In this document: positions 9,892 to 20,893 of the stretch, one piece after another
How the letters are laid out: each line of letters starts with the position of its first letter
Numbering within the stretch: position 1 is the stretch's first letter
Source: Cymodocea nodosa
Taxonomy: Eukaryota > Streptophyta > Magnoliopsida > Alismatales > Cymodoceaceae
DNA: 64,000 nucleotides
Assembly (NCBI GenBank): GCA_036874045.1
Contig: CM072347.1
Location: 4,466,501 to 4,530,500 of the forward strand
Direction: 5' to 3'
Notes under the pieces: generated by a model
The model's database searches: none
What the model saw: only the letters and a program-made list of their open reading frames with translations
What the model was told of the DNA's origin: nothing
Position numbers and translations under genes: made by a program

Positions 9892-12150
9892 CTCCTAAGT
9901 ATATCACTTATAGCATTACATATTTTATCTCCTAGATGCCTAATATCATTTCTAATGTCGTTAAACACTACATCTAAGTTAGGAGGTAGCTGGGTTTGCT
10001 GTTCTGCTTGAACTAAATAACTTTGTTGTTATTGTTGTATATGATCTATATCAGGTTATTGTTGTTGTTGCCGTTGAGGTTTATGCATGGCCTGAAATTT
10101 TTGCAAATCTTTGACACTAAATGCTCTCATGCCTTTAGTTTTAGAGGGCCAGTCAGATAAAGTCAATTGGCTTGCAAGGATTCTACATACAGCATCACCA
10201 TAAAATAACTTTGAACTCATATGTTGTAGTTGAGACATAAAAAGATCAAACCAATTTATTTGAATTCTATTCAGCAGGCCATAAGTTGCATATAAACAGC
10301 TTCTGTTGACTTCCAAATTGTGTCCAATTGTCTAAAATAAATTTGCACGCAATATCTTTGCAATAAACCTTGCCTCTGCATTCAGATTTTCCATTAATCT
10401 CATTTCAGAATATACATTTGGAATTTTTGATAAAGTCTGAATGTTCCATTCCAATTGTCTTATCATGTCAAATCTGCTGGTAACAACAACACCTTCATTC
10501 TTTAATCCTAAAACTTCAAAAATTAACTTAGGAGACAATATAAACTCCTATTCATTTATTTGAGTTTTCAGAAAATTTCCATTCTTGACCAGATTGCTAT
10601 AAAAAGCTGCAATAAGCTTTGTGCATTGCTTCCATTTCGTTCCTACTGGCAAGAATTTAATGAGGCCTTGAAACTCAAACAGATCTCTTATTTCCATTAA
10701 ATTTCTGAATTTTATTGGACGAGCATGCAGAATCTGACATGTAATCAGATTATTGTATTTCTGTAATGTTTCTTTAGATCTAAAATGAATTGCATTACCT
10801 TGAATTTTTAATATTGTATACAAAGAAGGTGATACCTGAAGTTGTGATTCAGAGTTTAATTCATCTTCAGGAACCTCTTCTTTAAAATGAATGTCAAGTT
10901 GTTCCTCTTCCAAAATATTATCTTGAGGTTGCTCAGGTAAGCTTGATTCTTTAGCTTCAACAGTGTTAGGAACATTGTCAATATGCTCAACATTCATCTG
11001 TTCAGTCTCTATAGAATGTTCAAAGTTCAATTTTTCCATAAATTCTACAATCGGTGTATCTGTCTGTAATTGTTCATTTTGTTCAACAGATAATTCCATT
11101 GATTCATGCTGTGAAATCTCAAACTCTGCTTCTATAGATTCTGTAGAAGGCTGGTTAACTTTTAGCTCTTCTGGAGTCTTAACATTTTCAATATCTACTA
11201 CTCCAGACAATTCAACCTGTGAACTAGTTATTGCTTCAACATTGTCAATTATATCTGTAATAACTTGTTCAATGTTAGGTGCCTGATGCTCTGATTTGTT
11301 AATTTCTGCATCAACAGGACTTGTACTAATAGAAAAACTTGAGCTTATATTTGACTTGTATTTCTTCTCAAGCTTTCTAGTGAGGGAAAATAAAGTCTCA
11401 TTATCTTCATCAGTTTCAGTGTGTTCGGAACTGATGAGTTTATCAGATGCACAATAAGGTACAATGTTTAGACATACATTGTCCTTTGGAAATAAATTTT
11501 CATCTGATTTTCCTTTTTCAATAGACTTTGTTTCCTTAGACATAATTTTTCTGACTTTCCTTCTTCTATAACATTTCTGTTTCTCCTTTTCAAGTATTGC
11601 TGTTTTCTTTTCAAATTGCTCCATAAAAGTTTTCTACTTTAATTCTTCTAAGACACTTTCTATTGCAACGGCCTTTCGAAGACTGTAAACTTTTATTTTG
11701 TCTATAGCAATATCTGATTCTACTTGTTTTGAATATAAAGGAGTAAGGATAGCTGATTCATGCTCTTCCTCAAATGCATGTAGTCTTGTACCGTTTATAG
11801 GAGTTTGAGGAGTTTTATTTGATGAACCTACACCTTTTTCCAAATATTTTGCATACTATTCCAAAAAATGCAATCTCAGCACATTTCATTCTGTATTCTC
11901 TATCAAATTTACTACGAATACCCATGTATGTAATACTAGCATCAGTATTTTGGAGTTCTTGTCTAACTTCATTTAGTATACCTTCAGGAAAGAAATATTC
12001 ACCATAAATTTCTGCTAACTTTTTGTCCACTCGAAATATTTTCTTGAATCAAGTATGTGGAACTTCATCATTCTCTATTTCTTTTCCTTTTGCATCTCCT
12101 CTGCTTTTGCCTTTTCCTTTGCCACGACCTTTGTAGAACTTGGAGACCAT
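9892..12150 (-). pseudogene. SIRE-A1 ORF3, extra 3' ORF, decayed
   Basis: The start at ATG 12150 (MVSKFY) is the one conserved in all copies that retain it. About 750 codons run to the stop at 9892-9894. Order: a short Arg/Gly/Lys-rich basic N-terminus; a region with 'TYMGIRSKFDREYRMK' (about 11,920); a long Glu/Ser/Gln-rich acidic stretch (about 11,450-10,850), probably disordered; and a folded-looking domain ('IHFRS', 'IKFRNL', 'AAFYSNLVKNGN', 'LSPKLIFEVLGLKNEG'). It ends with 'RSCLYATYGLLNRIQ', a Gln-rich tract and a final 'ILRRGR'. I see no signal peptide or membrane segment, so it does not look like a typical env protein. The folded part resembles the 'putative plant transposon protein' family (my judgement). 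Lesions: one extra T near 11,868 shifts the frame, and several TAG stops (for example 11631, 10545, 10329) replace CAG or CAA seen in other copies. The biochemical role is unknown. Confidence 0.75.
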
Positions 12151-12156
12151 CGTCAT

Positions 12157-13737
12157 AGGTTGTAACAGCAACAAGCGGGAAGGATTTTCTTAACAAAGTT
12201 TACAAATAACCTAAGTCCCCGTTTAATAAGTGTTTAAATAGGGTTTTTAGGCGTATAAGTTAACGTGAAGAGAAGTCGGGTTTAGAAATTAAATAAATAT
12301 TGAATAAAGTTTATTCAATCAAGGTACCCGAAATATTCAAGTATAACTCGTTCAGTTAACTAACCTAACGAGTAAAACGCTATCTAGAGGTAGTTTTACA
12401 CCTTACCTTATCTAACATAATGTCTTGTTAGTACACTTAAAACAATTTTCGGATGCTTCCAACTGAAACGTTCCGAAAACAACACACATGCTAAACTTAA
12501 CATTATCTTGAGAACATTGTAAACTATTTGAACATTTTGTCCTTTGAATCTAAAATAGTTTATTTGTCTTTTTAAATTATTTCATCAAGATTTTAAGAGG
12601 ACATTAATTCAGATTAACTAAGATTTATATTCTAAATTATATTAATCTATTTTCGACATTGTTAGTCCTCCCCCTACAAATATACTTCAAATATATTCAA
12701 TCAACATACAAAATATACTGTTAATGACAATAGATGTTAAGTATAACTATACTTTTAAATTTTCTTTTCAAAGACTTCCGTTATCTTGACATCATCAAAA
12801 ATAATTTCCAGAATCTATTCCTACTATATATGAATCAAAACACAAGTTTGAACTCAATGTGATTAATTCAAGGAGAATAAAAGAATGTATCTCAAATAAA
12901 CATTTTCAAAAGTACTAATGTTGATTTAATAAATCAGTAGTCATATTGGTAGAAATTATATGCGATTCAAAGATATCTATAATTAATGAAACAACTTTTT
13001 CTTTTCAAAACAGTAAATATTGATAATTTTCTTTAAAAGTTAGTTTGAAAAGCTTGAATCATACAAGAGCTGTCTAATGTACCCGTGTAATGAGCTTTCA
13101 ATCAACAATCCCAGATCTAATCAGGACCTTAGGTTGCCAGATTTAAAGAATCCTTTTTTAGGACAAGAATCCTTACATACCTATCTGCTCAAGTACAAAA
13201 GGCTCATGATCAAACTGATCAATAAACTCTCAAAGATTTTCACCTTGTAATCACTTTCCATTTTAAGCACAGTATATATGTATTCCATTAATACAGATGC
13301 AATAAAACACAAATCTCATACAATTTTTACTTCTATGATTGTATTGAGAATATGAATCAGTTTCAATAAGCTTATACTTTTGATTAACAGTTTAAGATGA
13401 GTTACATATAACTTATTCTATAAGTTTAATCAATTAAGTCAAATTTATGCATGATCATATGCATTTTCCTTGATTCAAAGAAAACATTTAATCAAAATTT
13501 TAGAATGTCAGAAGTATTTAATGTTTTTCATTTACATTTCCACTTAAAATCGTAAAAACCATTAAAATTGATAAATTACTTAAAATCAATAAGATACTAC
13601 TATGATATTACAATAAATACATAGTATCTTAAGCAGTAGTTTAGATATTACTTTAGATATTTATAATAAGTATAAAATATCTATGAGGTGAATAACATCA
13701 TTAATAATATTTATCTTTTATGTGGAGTTTAAGCATT
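12157..13737 (-). other. SIRE-A1 spacer between pol and ORF3
   Basis: About 1.6 kb with no ORF, alignable with 48040-49557 and 59532-61117. The end next to ORF3 holds AACTCGTTCAGTTAAC-type motifs like those in the LTRs (about 12,345-12,375) and a TATTTAAA box. The spacer would block translation of ORF3 from the gag-pol message by simple readthrough. Confidence 0.75.
12233..12240 (-). promoter_or_regulatory. TATA-like box upstream of ORF3 in SIRE-A1
   Basis: The minus strand reads TATTTAAA, ending 83 bases before the A of the ORF3 ATG. The same box at the same spacing lies at 48119-48126 and 61028-61035. It is preceded by LTR-style motifs, so an internal promoter is plausible. Not proven by sequence alone. 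Confidence 0.5.
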
Positions 13738-14986
13738 TTACACATCACATAGCCTACAAATACCTAAATTTAATCTAATGTTGCAGAATGTATTTTCGTC
13801 TAGAGGTTTTGTAAATATATCAGCTAATTGATTTTTACTAGACACAAATTCTAATTTAATTTTTCCTTTAATTACGTTATCTCTTAGAAAATGATGTCTA
13901 ACCTCTATATGCTTTGCTCTTGAATGTAATACAGGATTTTTGGAAAGATTTATTGCAGAACTATTGTCACAATAAATCTCAGTTGTATCATAAGATAATC
14001 CAAAATCTTCTAAAGTTTGCCTTATCCACAGAATCTGAGTGCAACACAGTGCAGCAGTAACATATTCAGCTTCTGTAGTAGAAAGTGCTATACAGTTTTG
14101 CTTTTTACTAAACCATGACACCAAATTATTTCCCAATAATTGACATGCACCACTGGTACTCTTTCTATCAGATTTAGATCCTACATAATCAGCATCAGTA
14201 TATCCTATAAGATCTATTGAACTATCCTTAGAATAATACAGTCTAAAATTTTTAGTTCCTTGTATATATCTAAATATTCTTTTAACTGCAATTAAGTGTG
14301 ATTCTTTAGGATTAGATTGAAATCTAGCACAAACACACACAGCAAACATAATATCAGGTCTACTAGCAGTCAAATAAAGTAAAGAACCAATCATACTTCT
14401 GTATTTTCTTTGATCTATAGATTTTCCTATGTCATCAATACTTAACTTTAAAGTAGTACTCATAGGAGTTCCTCGAATCCTTGTATCATTAAAATTAAAT
14501 TTCTTAAGCATTTCATCTGCATATTTTTCTTGATTTAAAAATATACCTTTATCCATTTGCTTAATTTGAAGTCCTAGAAAATATGAAAGTTCTCCTATCA
14601 TACTCATTTCAAACTGATTAGTCATCTCTTTAGAGAATATTTCTATCAACTTATCAGAGGTTGCTCCAAAGATTATATCATCCACGTATATTTGAACAAC
14701 AATCTGATCTTTACCATCTCTCTTAATAAGTAGAGTATGATCCACTTTTCCCATGATATAGCCTTTTTCTATTAAAAAAGTAGACAATCTTTCATACCAT
14801 GATCTAGGTGCTTGCTTCAAACCATATAAGGCTTTCTTCAATTTATACACAAAGTCAGGATTTTTAATATTTTCAAATCTAGGTGGTTGTTTTACATAGA
14901 CTTCTTCATTAATTGATCCATTTAGAAATGCACTCTTTACATCCATTTGATATAATTTAAAATCCATATAACAAGCATAGGCCAAT
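13738..14986 (-). pseudogene. SIRE-A1 pol, C-terminal part: RT and RNase H
   Basis: This continues the pol frame on the far side of the solo LTR. It contains '[11 protein letters not shown]', the RT catalytic motif 'YVDDIIFGAT', the Sirevirus-typical 'FEMSMIGELSYFLGLQIKQ' and the RNase H block ('TDADYVGSKSDRKSTSG', 'ALSTTEAEYV', 'IYCDNSSAINLSKNP', 'SRAKHIEVRHHFLRD'), ending 'CRLCDV'. The frame is open from the LTR boundary to the stop at 13738. The apparent Met start at 14985 is only the first codon after the inserted LTR. Enzymatically it would copy the element RNA to DNA and degrade the RNA of the hybrid. Confidence 0.95.
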
Positions 14987-16567
14987 TGTTGAGTATTTTT
15001 GTTTTGATGATGTGTGCTGAATGAAAATAATCATATTTGCTCAATTACTATTGCTTGTGAAAAGAAATTAAAATCATCAATTAATACAGAAAAAGCTTAC
15101 TGATATAAATACTTGTCTGTATTGGATCTGAAGTTAATAACTAGTCATTTCGTTGCATCAATTTCTCATTTAGCTAAACGTTAAGTTAACGTGTGTTTTT
15201 ATTGAAAAGCATGATATGTTTTAATGTTATATCATCTGTATCATGAACAGTGCACGTTTAGACAACTCGTTAAGTTAGAGTTTTGTTTGTATAGAGGTCA
15301 CATGAGAACTCGTTAAGTTAGAGGCTTAAAGGTTAAAATAGGTCACGTGATAACTCGTTAAGTTAGTGAGTAAAAGAAGAGACGAACTCGTTAAGTTAGT
15401 GTTGTACATGAGGTGAAATTATAAGTTACGAATGTTGTATTGTATCACGTGAGGTGCACATGTTTAACTCGTTAACTTAACATAACTAAACGCGTTGAGT
15501 TGCTATATTGAACACTAAGGCAATGCGTTAGGTTAGCGTTATAAACTTAAGTTGTTATTTTTGCACGTGTTAAAATTCTTATTATAAAAACATTTGTTTA
15601 TTACTGGTTCGTTGAGTTATCATAACACAATGGAGATGGTTCGTTGAGATAGTATAACACCACGGACATAGTTCGTTGAGTTAGCTAGAGTACTTGTCAC
15701 GTGAAATGGCACATGAGGAACTTGTTAAGTTAGAAACGTTAAGTTATATATATACTTGTGTTACTCGTTTAGTTAACATTAAAGTAACGACTTCTTATTA
15801 CACTAATGAAAAACTTTTGGACGAGAAAGTTTATTTTGCAGGAAATTTTTCAGAGATCCAGGACTGATGATTAAAGAAAATTTGAAATATAAACGTGGGT
15901 TAGAACGTGTGTGTTTCGATGAAGGAAAAAGAAAAGACGTGGAGAAGTGGAAAACTGGTGGTGGTTAAACGTGAAGGATATGCATGAAATGAAGATACAG
16001 TATAAAAGGCATAGAATTCTCGTTGATCAATTTATCCTTGCACACAAAATGAAAAATCTTTTTAAGGATCAAACCATCCCTACACACCAAAAGAAAAATC
16101 ATTTTCAGGGATCAAAAACATCTTCTCGGGGAAAATCTCTCAAGTGGAAGAAAGTTTAGTAAAGCATAAAAAGGTAAGATTTTCGTTACTGAAGATTTGA
16201 AGTATCGGAAGAAAGCAAATTCGGTGATGCATGAAAAGACAAGATATTCGTCACTAAAGAATAGCTGAAGAAGAAAAAGAAGGAGAAGAAAGATCTCAAA
16301 CAGGGAGAAAAGTTTTAAATTCCGCAAATTAGTTTTCTCTGTTTGTTGTTATGAAATTCTTTAGATGATACATGGTATCGAAATATAATTGCATCTACAA
16401 TTTCTAAGGAGAATTGAATTATATATCGTAATTGAAACCTTGAATAAAAATGATTTTATGAAAACAATGTCTCGACTTGTTTTTAAGTTTAAAAGTTTCA
16501 AATATATCTCAGAAAATATTAAAGATACACAATTCACCCCCCTCTTGTGTAGCCATACAATCCTACA
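14987..16567 (+). mobile_element. Solo LTR-A inside the SIRE-A1 RT gene
   Basis: TGTTGAGTATTTTT...ACAATCCTACA, 1581 bp, with perfect CCAAT duplicates at 14982-14986 and 16568-16572 and no internal region. Element E gives the empty site at about 58,300 (ttggcctatgc). It lacks the TTTCGG/CCGAAA cassette found in the SIRE-A1 LTRs and has GTTCGTTGAGTTA-type units there instead (about 15,607-15,690). Solo LTRs arise by recombination between the two LTRs of a full element. Confidence 0.95.
16001..16008 (+). promoter_or_regulatory. TATA box of LTR-A (solo copy)
   Basis: TATAAAAG in 'gatacagtataaaaggcata' is conserved in the SIRE-A1 5' LTR at complement 21519-21527. It marks the likely U3/R region of LTR-A, with initiation expected about 30 bases downstream. 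Confidence 0.65.
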
Positions 16568-18431
16568 CCAATAATATTCTAATACTTTCTAACCTAGCCA
16601 CAGGAGCAAATGTTTCATCATAATCTAATCCTTCTTCTTGTGTATACCCTTTTGCAACTAATCTAGCTTTATTCCTTATAATTTGACTAGTTTTGTTAGT
16701 TTTGTTTCTAAAGATCCACTTTGTACCTATTATGGACTGATTTTCTGGTGGAGAGACTAATTCCCATACATCATTTCTGATGAATTGATTTAGTTCTTCT
16801 TGCATTGACACAATCCAAATTTCATCAGATAATGCTTCTTGTATATTCCTTGGTTCCACCATAGAAACAAACATACACATACTATTTAAATTTACTGAAG
16901 CTCAAGTTTTAACTCCCTCATTAATATTACCAATGACTTGAGTGATGGGATGTGATGAAGAATAACGCCAATTTCTTTGATTTTCCTCAATATTCTCATC
17001 AACATCTGAAGGTACATCACTTTCATCATTAGTTTGATCATTTAAGTTCATATTTTTGATTTTCTCAGATAAATCATCAATCTCTCTATTGATCTCTAAC
17101 TCATTTGGAAAATTGATCATATCATCATTATCAGCTTTAGATTGAGATTCTCTAAGAGAATTTTCATTGAAGCTTACATGGAGGGTTTCTTCAATAGTCC
17201 TAGAAGTCTTGTTATATACTCTATAGGCTTTACTTCTAGTAGAGTAACCTACAAAAATTCCTTCATCCGATTTAGCTTGAAATTTATCCCTTTTATCCTT
17301 AGTATTTAGAATAAAACACTTGCAGCTAAATGGTTTCATATAGGAAATTTTTGGAACCCTATTAAACATAATTTCAAAAGGAGTTTTATTAACATGAGGT
17401 CTTAAATGACTTCTGTTAATAACATAACAAGTTGTATTTACTGCTTCAACCCAAAGATTTTGAGGTAACTTATGTTTATTCAACATAGTTCTGGCCATTT
17501 CTTGAAGTGATCTATTCTTTCTCTCGACAACACCATTTTGACACAGTGCTCTTGGAAAAGAAAATCTATGATCAATGCCATGCTCATTACAATAGTTATC
17601 CATTTGATCATTATCAAATTCAGTTCCATGATCACTCCTAAGTTTTTAAATAGAGACACTCTACTCATTTTGAACAAAATTGCAAAACATTTTAAATTTT
17701 TCAAAAACTTCTGTCTTAGATGCTAGAAAATATACCCAAGTGTATCTAGAGAAGTCATCTACTAAAACAAATACATACCATTTACCACCAAAACTCATGA
17801 TTCTTGTTGGTCCAAATAGATCCATATGTATAAGTTCTAAGACTCTCTTGCTTGAAATATCAGTTTTGGATTTAAAAGAGTTTTTATGAAGTTTACCTAA
17901 CTCACATGCATCACACATAAAGTCCTTTGAGTATTTAATCTTTGGTAAACCTCTCACTAAATGTTTTCTAGATAGTTTATGTATCAGTTTCATATTTATA
18001 TGCCCAATCCTTCTATGCCATAGATATGCAAAACTAGTTTTAGCTAGCAAACATGAATTTAAATCAACTGCACCAGAAGGTAAAGATAAAATACATACAG
18101 AACCTTTTCTTTTAGCAATAAACTTAATTTCATCTGTATTTTTATCAATTATTTTGCATACATTATCTTCAAACACTACATAATATCCATTTTCAGTTAG
18201 TTTTATGACACTCAGCAAATTAAATCCTAGGTTTTCTACATATAGTACATTCGAAATAACACAAGTAGGAGTTATTTGAACATTGCCCATACCTATGATT
18301 TTATCTTTGCTTTTGTTTCCAAATGTTATACTTCCTTTCATGGTATTTGTAAAATTTTGTAATAGACTTTTTTGTTCGGTCATGTGACTTGACGCTCCAC
18401 TATCCAAGATCCATTTTGATGTTGTTTCCTC
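16568..18431 (-). pseudogene. SIRE-A1 pol, N-terminal part: protease, integrase, start of RT
   Basis: Protease has its active-site triad at the start ('DSGASSHMT', about 18,405). The GAG-pre-integrase HHCC finger follows ('LWHRRIGHINMK...MCDACELGK', about 18,020-17,880). The integrase core shows all three acidic residues: 'HMDLFGPT' (about 17,840), 'SDHGTEF' (about 17,620) and 'VVERKNRS' (about 17,530). The integrase tail (to about 16,900) and '[11 protein letters not shown]', the entry to RT, come next. Two in-frame stops occur at about 17,640-17,660 and one near 16,900. The frame is broken at 16568 by the solo LTR. Confidence 0.95.
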
Positions 18432-18467
18432 CTACAACACAAATTAAGAAAAACTTTTTCTTGGTAC
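18432..18467 (-). other. Intron-like 36-nt gag-pol junction of SIRE-A1
   Basis: On the minus strand a conserved Trp codon (18470-18468) is followed by GTACC, then TTCTTAATTT and a T-rich run ending in TAG before G. The interval holds two in-frame stops (TAA, TAG). Its length is a multiple of three, so skipping it joins gag and protease in frame without those stops. Element E has the same at 56404-56439; SIRE-B and SIRE-C have 34-nt counterparts. Whether it is spliced is unknown; 36 nt is far below usual plant intron sizes. Confidence 0.5.
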
Positions 18468-20693
18468 CCAATGTTGTTGAGGACCAAGTTCATTAAACGC
18501 ATATTTCTTCTTTTTGCTTAAAAATAGTTTAACATTATCATTTATATTCTTATTAGTTGTAAGTACTATTGTTTTATCATTAGCTTCATACTCACATATA
18601 GCATTATTAATTTTACAATCATTCTTTTTGTTTTCAGATGTAGTATAATCAAGACCAAACAGATTTTTATCAGATGTTAATTTATTTTGGTCATGCTTAT
18701 ACATTTTAGTAAGTTCATACCAAGATTTTGTACTTGTATTAACATTTTTCGTACATTCAAAATCTTTTTCTGCACAAGAATTTTTAGTTTTATCACATGT
18801 AGAATGAGTAATTGGTCTAATACCAGTGTATTGAATTACATGCTCAGGTTTTTGAATTTTCAGTTTACTACAATTATTTGAAATTTTAGAAACATTAGAA
18901 ACTGAATTTCCAAAACAAGAAACAAGATTTTTAGAAACATTTATAGTCATGTTAGAAGTACAATTTGACAAATCACATTGATTTATATTATTACTGCATG
19001 ATTCATCCCTTGAAGTACCTACATCTACATATTTATTACCTTGTTTCATAATAAAAGGAATTTTAGTCTTAGATTTACTTAAACTGCAACTAATAAATCA
19101 TTTATTAGCTTGAGATTTAGGATAATCAAATCCTAAGCCAAATTTATAAGACACCGCAGGAGTACTAGTTAGTTTGTCTAACTTAGTTTGACTTAAATTA
19201 CATTTCTCAATGGTAGAATTTAAATCTTGCTCTCTCAGTTTTAATTTATCTATCTCTAATTCAAGTTCATTTATATTGTTTCTCAACATTTCATTTTCAG
19301 ATTCTATCTTTAATTTTTTAGCATTTATATTCTGTATTTGTTCATGCAAGATACATTCATTAAATCTAAATTTTTGCAAATCTCTAGCATGATTTTCATT
19401 ATCACATTTAAACTTTTCTAATGTAGTAGACAGGAAACAATTTTCTTCTTCCATAATGAATGAAGATTTTCTAATATTCTTATTTTCTAGTTTACATACT
19501 TTAAGTTTTTGTAATAATGCATGATAAGCACATAATAATTCATCAAAGTTGAAATCTGAATGACTTTCAGTATCAGATATTACCTCAGACTCATCTGCCA
19601 TGAAACACACATGAGCAACGTCTTCTAACTCTTGTTCTCCTTCTGAATGTAAAGATTTTGATGTTGATTCCTTAGATTCAGACTCTTCAGACCTGTCATC
19701 CCAAGTGACCTTCAAAGCCTTTTTCTTGTAAAACTTTTTCTAAGTTTTCTGAGCCATCTTCTTCTGATTTGTCGTACTTTGCTTTTCATTTTTCCTCATA
19801 GGACAGTCTAGAGAAAGATGTCCAGGTTTCTTACAGTTGTAGCATACATACTTTTTGCATGAAGAATTCTTGTCATTCAGTGATTTTGATGTTGAGGGTT
19901 TATCATTTTTGTTCCTTTGTTGTTTCCTAGCTTTCCATGCTTTCTTGAATTTCTTAGTTAGCAAAATCAAATCCTCATCAGAATCAATAGATATATCAGA
20001 ATCTGAATTAATTTCGAAGGCTATTTCTTTCTTCATTTTTAGTTTGTTATGACTCAGTGATTCATTTAATTGAACTTCATAAGTTGTTGAATTTCCTATA
20101 AGTTCATTCATAGTATAAACATTTAAATCTCGCGATTCCTCAATTGATGTTACTTTCTAAGACCATTTAGAACTTAGGGATCTGAGAATTTTCCTCACCA
20201 AATCCTTCTGTTCAAAATTCTTTCTTAAACATTTTAAAGAGTTTATGATATCAAGAAATCTGGAAAACATCTTAGAAACATTTTCGTCTTCATGCATCTT
20301 AAAGAGTTCATACTTATGAATCAACATGTTTATTTTAGTCTCTTTAACTTGAGAAGTACCTTCATGTGAAACTTCTAATGCATGCCACACCTCATAAGCA
20401 GATTTATATACCAACACTTTACTGAACTGTTCATAACTCAATGCACAAAATAAAATATTTAAGCTCCTAGCATTCAGAGTTTCATTTTCTTTTTCAGTAA
20501 TTGTCCAAGTATTATAAGGAGTAGTTAACGGAGTATATGGTTTAGAAATCATGAACCACAACTGATGATCTATACTTTGAAGAAAAACAGTCATCCTATA
20601 TTTCCAATATTCAAAATGTATTCCATCAAATAAAGGAGGACGATTAAGATTTTGACCTTCATATAAAGAAAAATTACCATTTCCAGTAGCCAT
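18468..20693 (-). pseudogene. SIRE-A1 gag
   Basis: ATG 20693 (MATGNGNFSL) follows the leader about 185 bases after the primer site. The capsid-like region is 'RPPLFDGIHFEYWKYRM' to 'VRKILRSLSSKWS' (20,640-20,160). A complete CX2CX4HX4C zinc knuckle ('CYNCKKPGHLSLDC') lies at about 19,850-19,810. Then comes 'ALKVTWDD' (about 19,710), an acidic stretch, and a long coiled-coil-like region ('MLRNNINELELEIDKLKL', about 19,300-19,200). It ends 'GPQQHW' at the junction. In-frame stops: TAG 20157, TAG 19740, TGA 19098. The last two are also present in element E. Gag would form the particle and bind RNA. Confidence 0.9.
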
Positions 20694-20893
20694 CTTACCT
20701 TAGATTTTTCAACCTATTCGATTTTAAACAGTCTAAAAGCTTTAAAACAACTTGAGCCTTAAATCAAGAAAGTTAAACGTATGCTGAGATATTAATTTCT
20801 ATTTAAAAATAAGGAAGGTAGAATAAGCAATGATATTAAATAAGTTGGTATAGATTTTATATCAAAGATTATTAACAAAGCTCTAATACCACT
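20694..20893 (-). other. SIRE-A1 leader and primer binding site
   Basis: TGGTATTAGAGC (complement 20880-20891) lies two bases after the end of the 5' LTR. It is the initiator tRNA-Met primer site of plant copia elements with one change from TGGTATCAGAGC. The rest is an AT-rich untranslated leader. Confidence 0.9.

Noticed and set aside
10963..11286. Opposite-strand ORF over the acidic part of ORF3 (also 61934-62203).
   Set aside because: It is an antisense shadow of Glu/Ser-rich codons; composition explains its openness.
9460..13737. ORF3 as a classical retroviral env gene.
   Set aside because: Position fits, but I find no signal peptide, furin-like site or transmembrane helix in any of the four copies.
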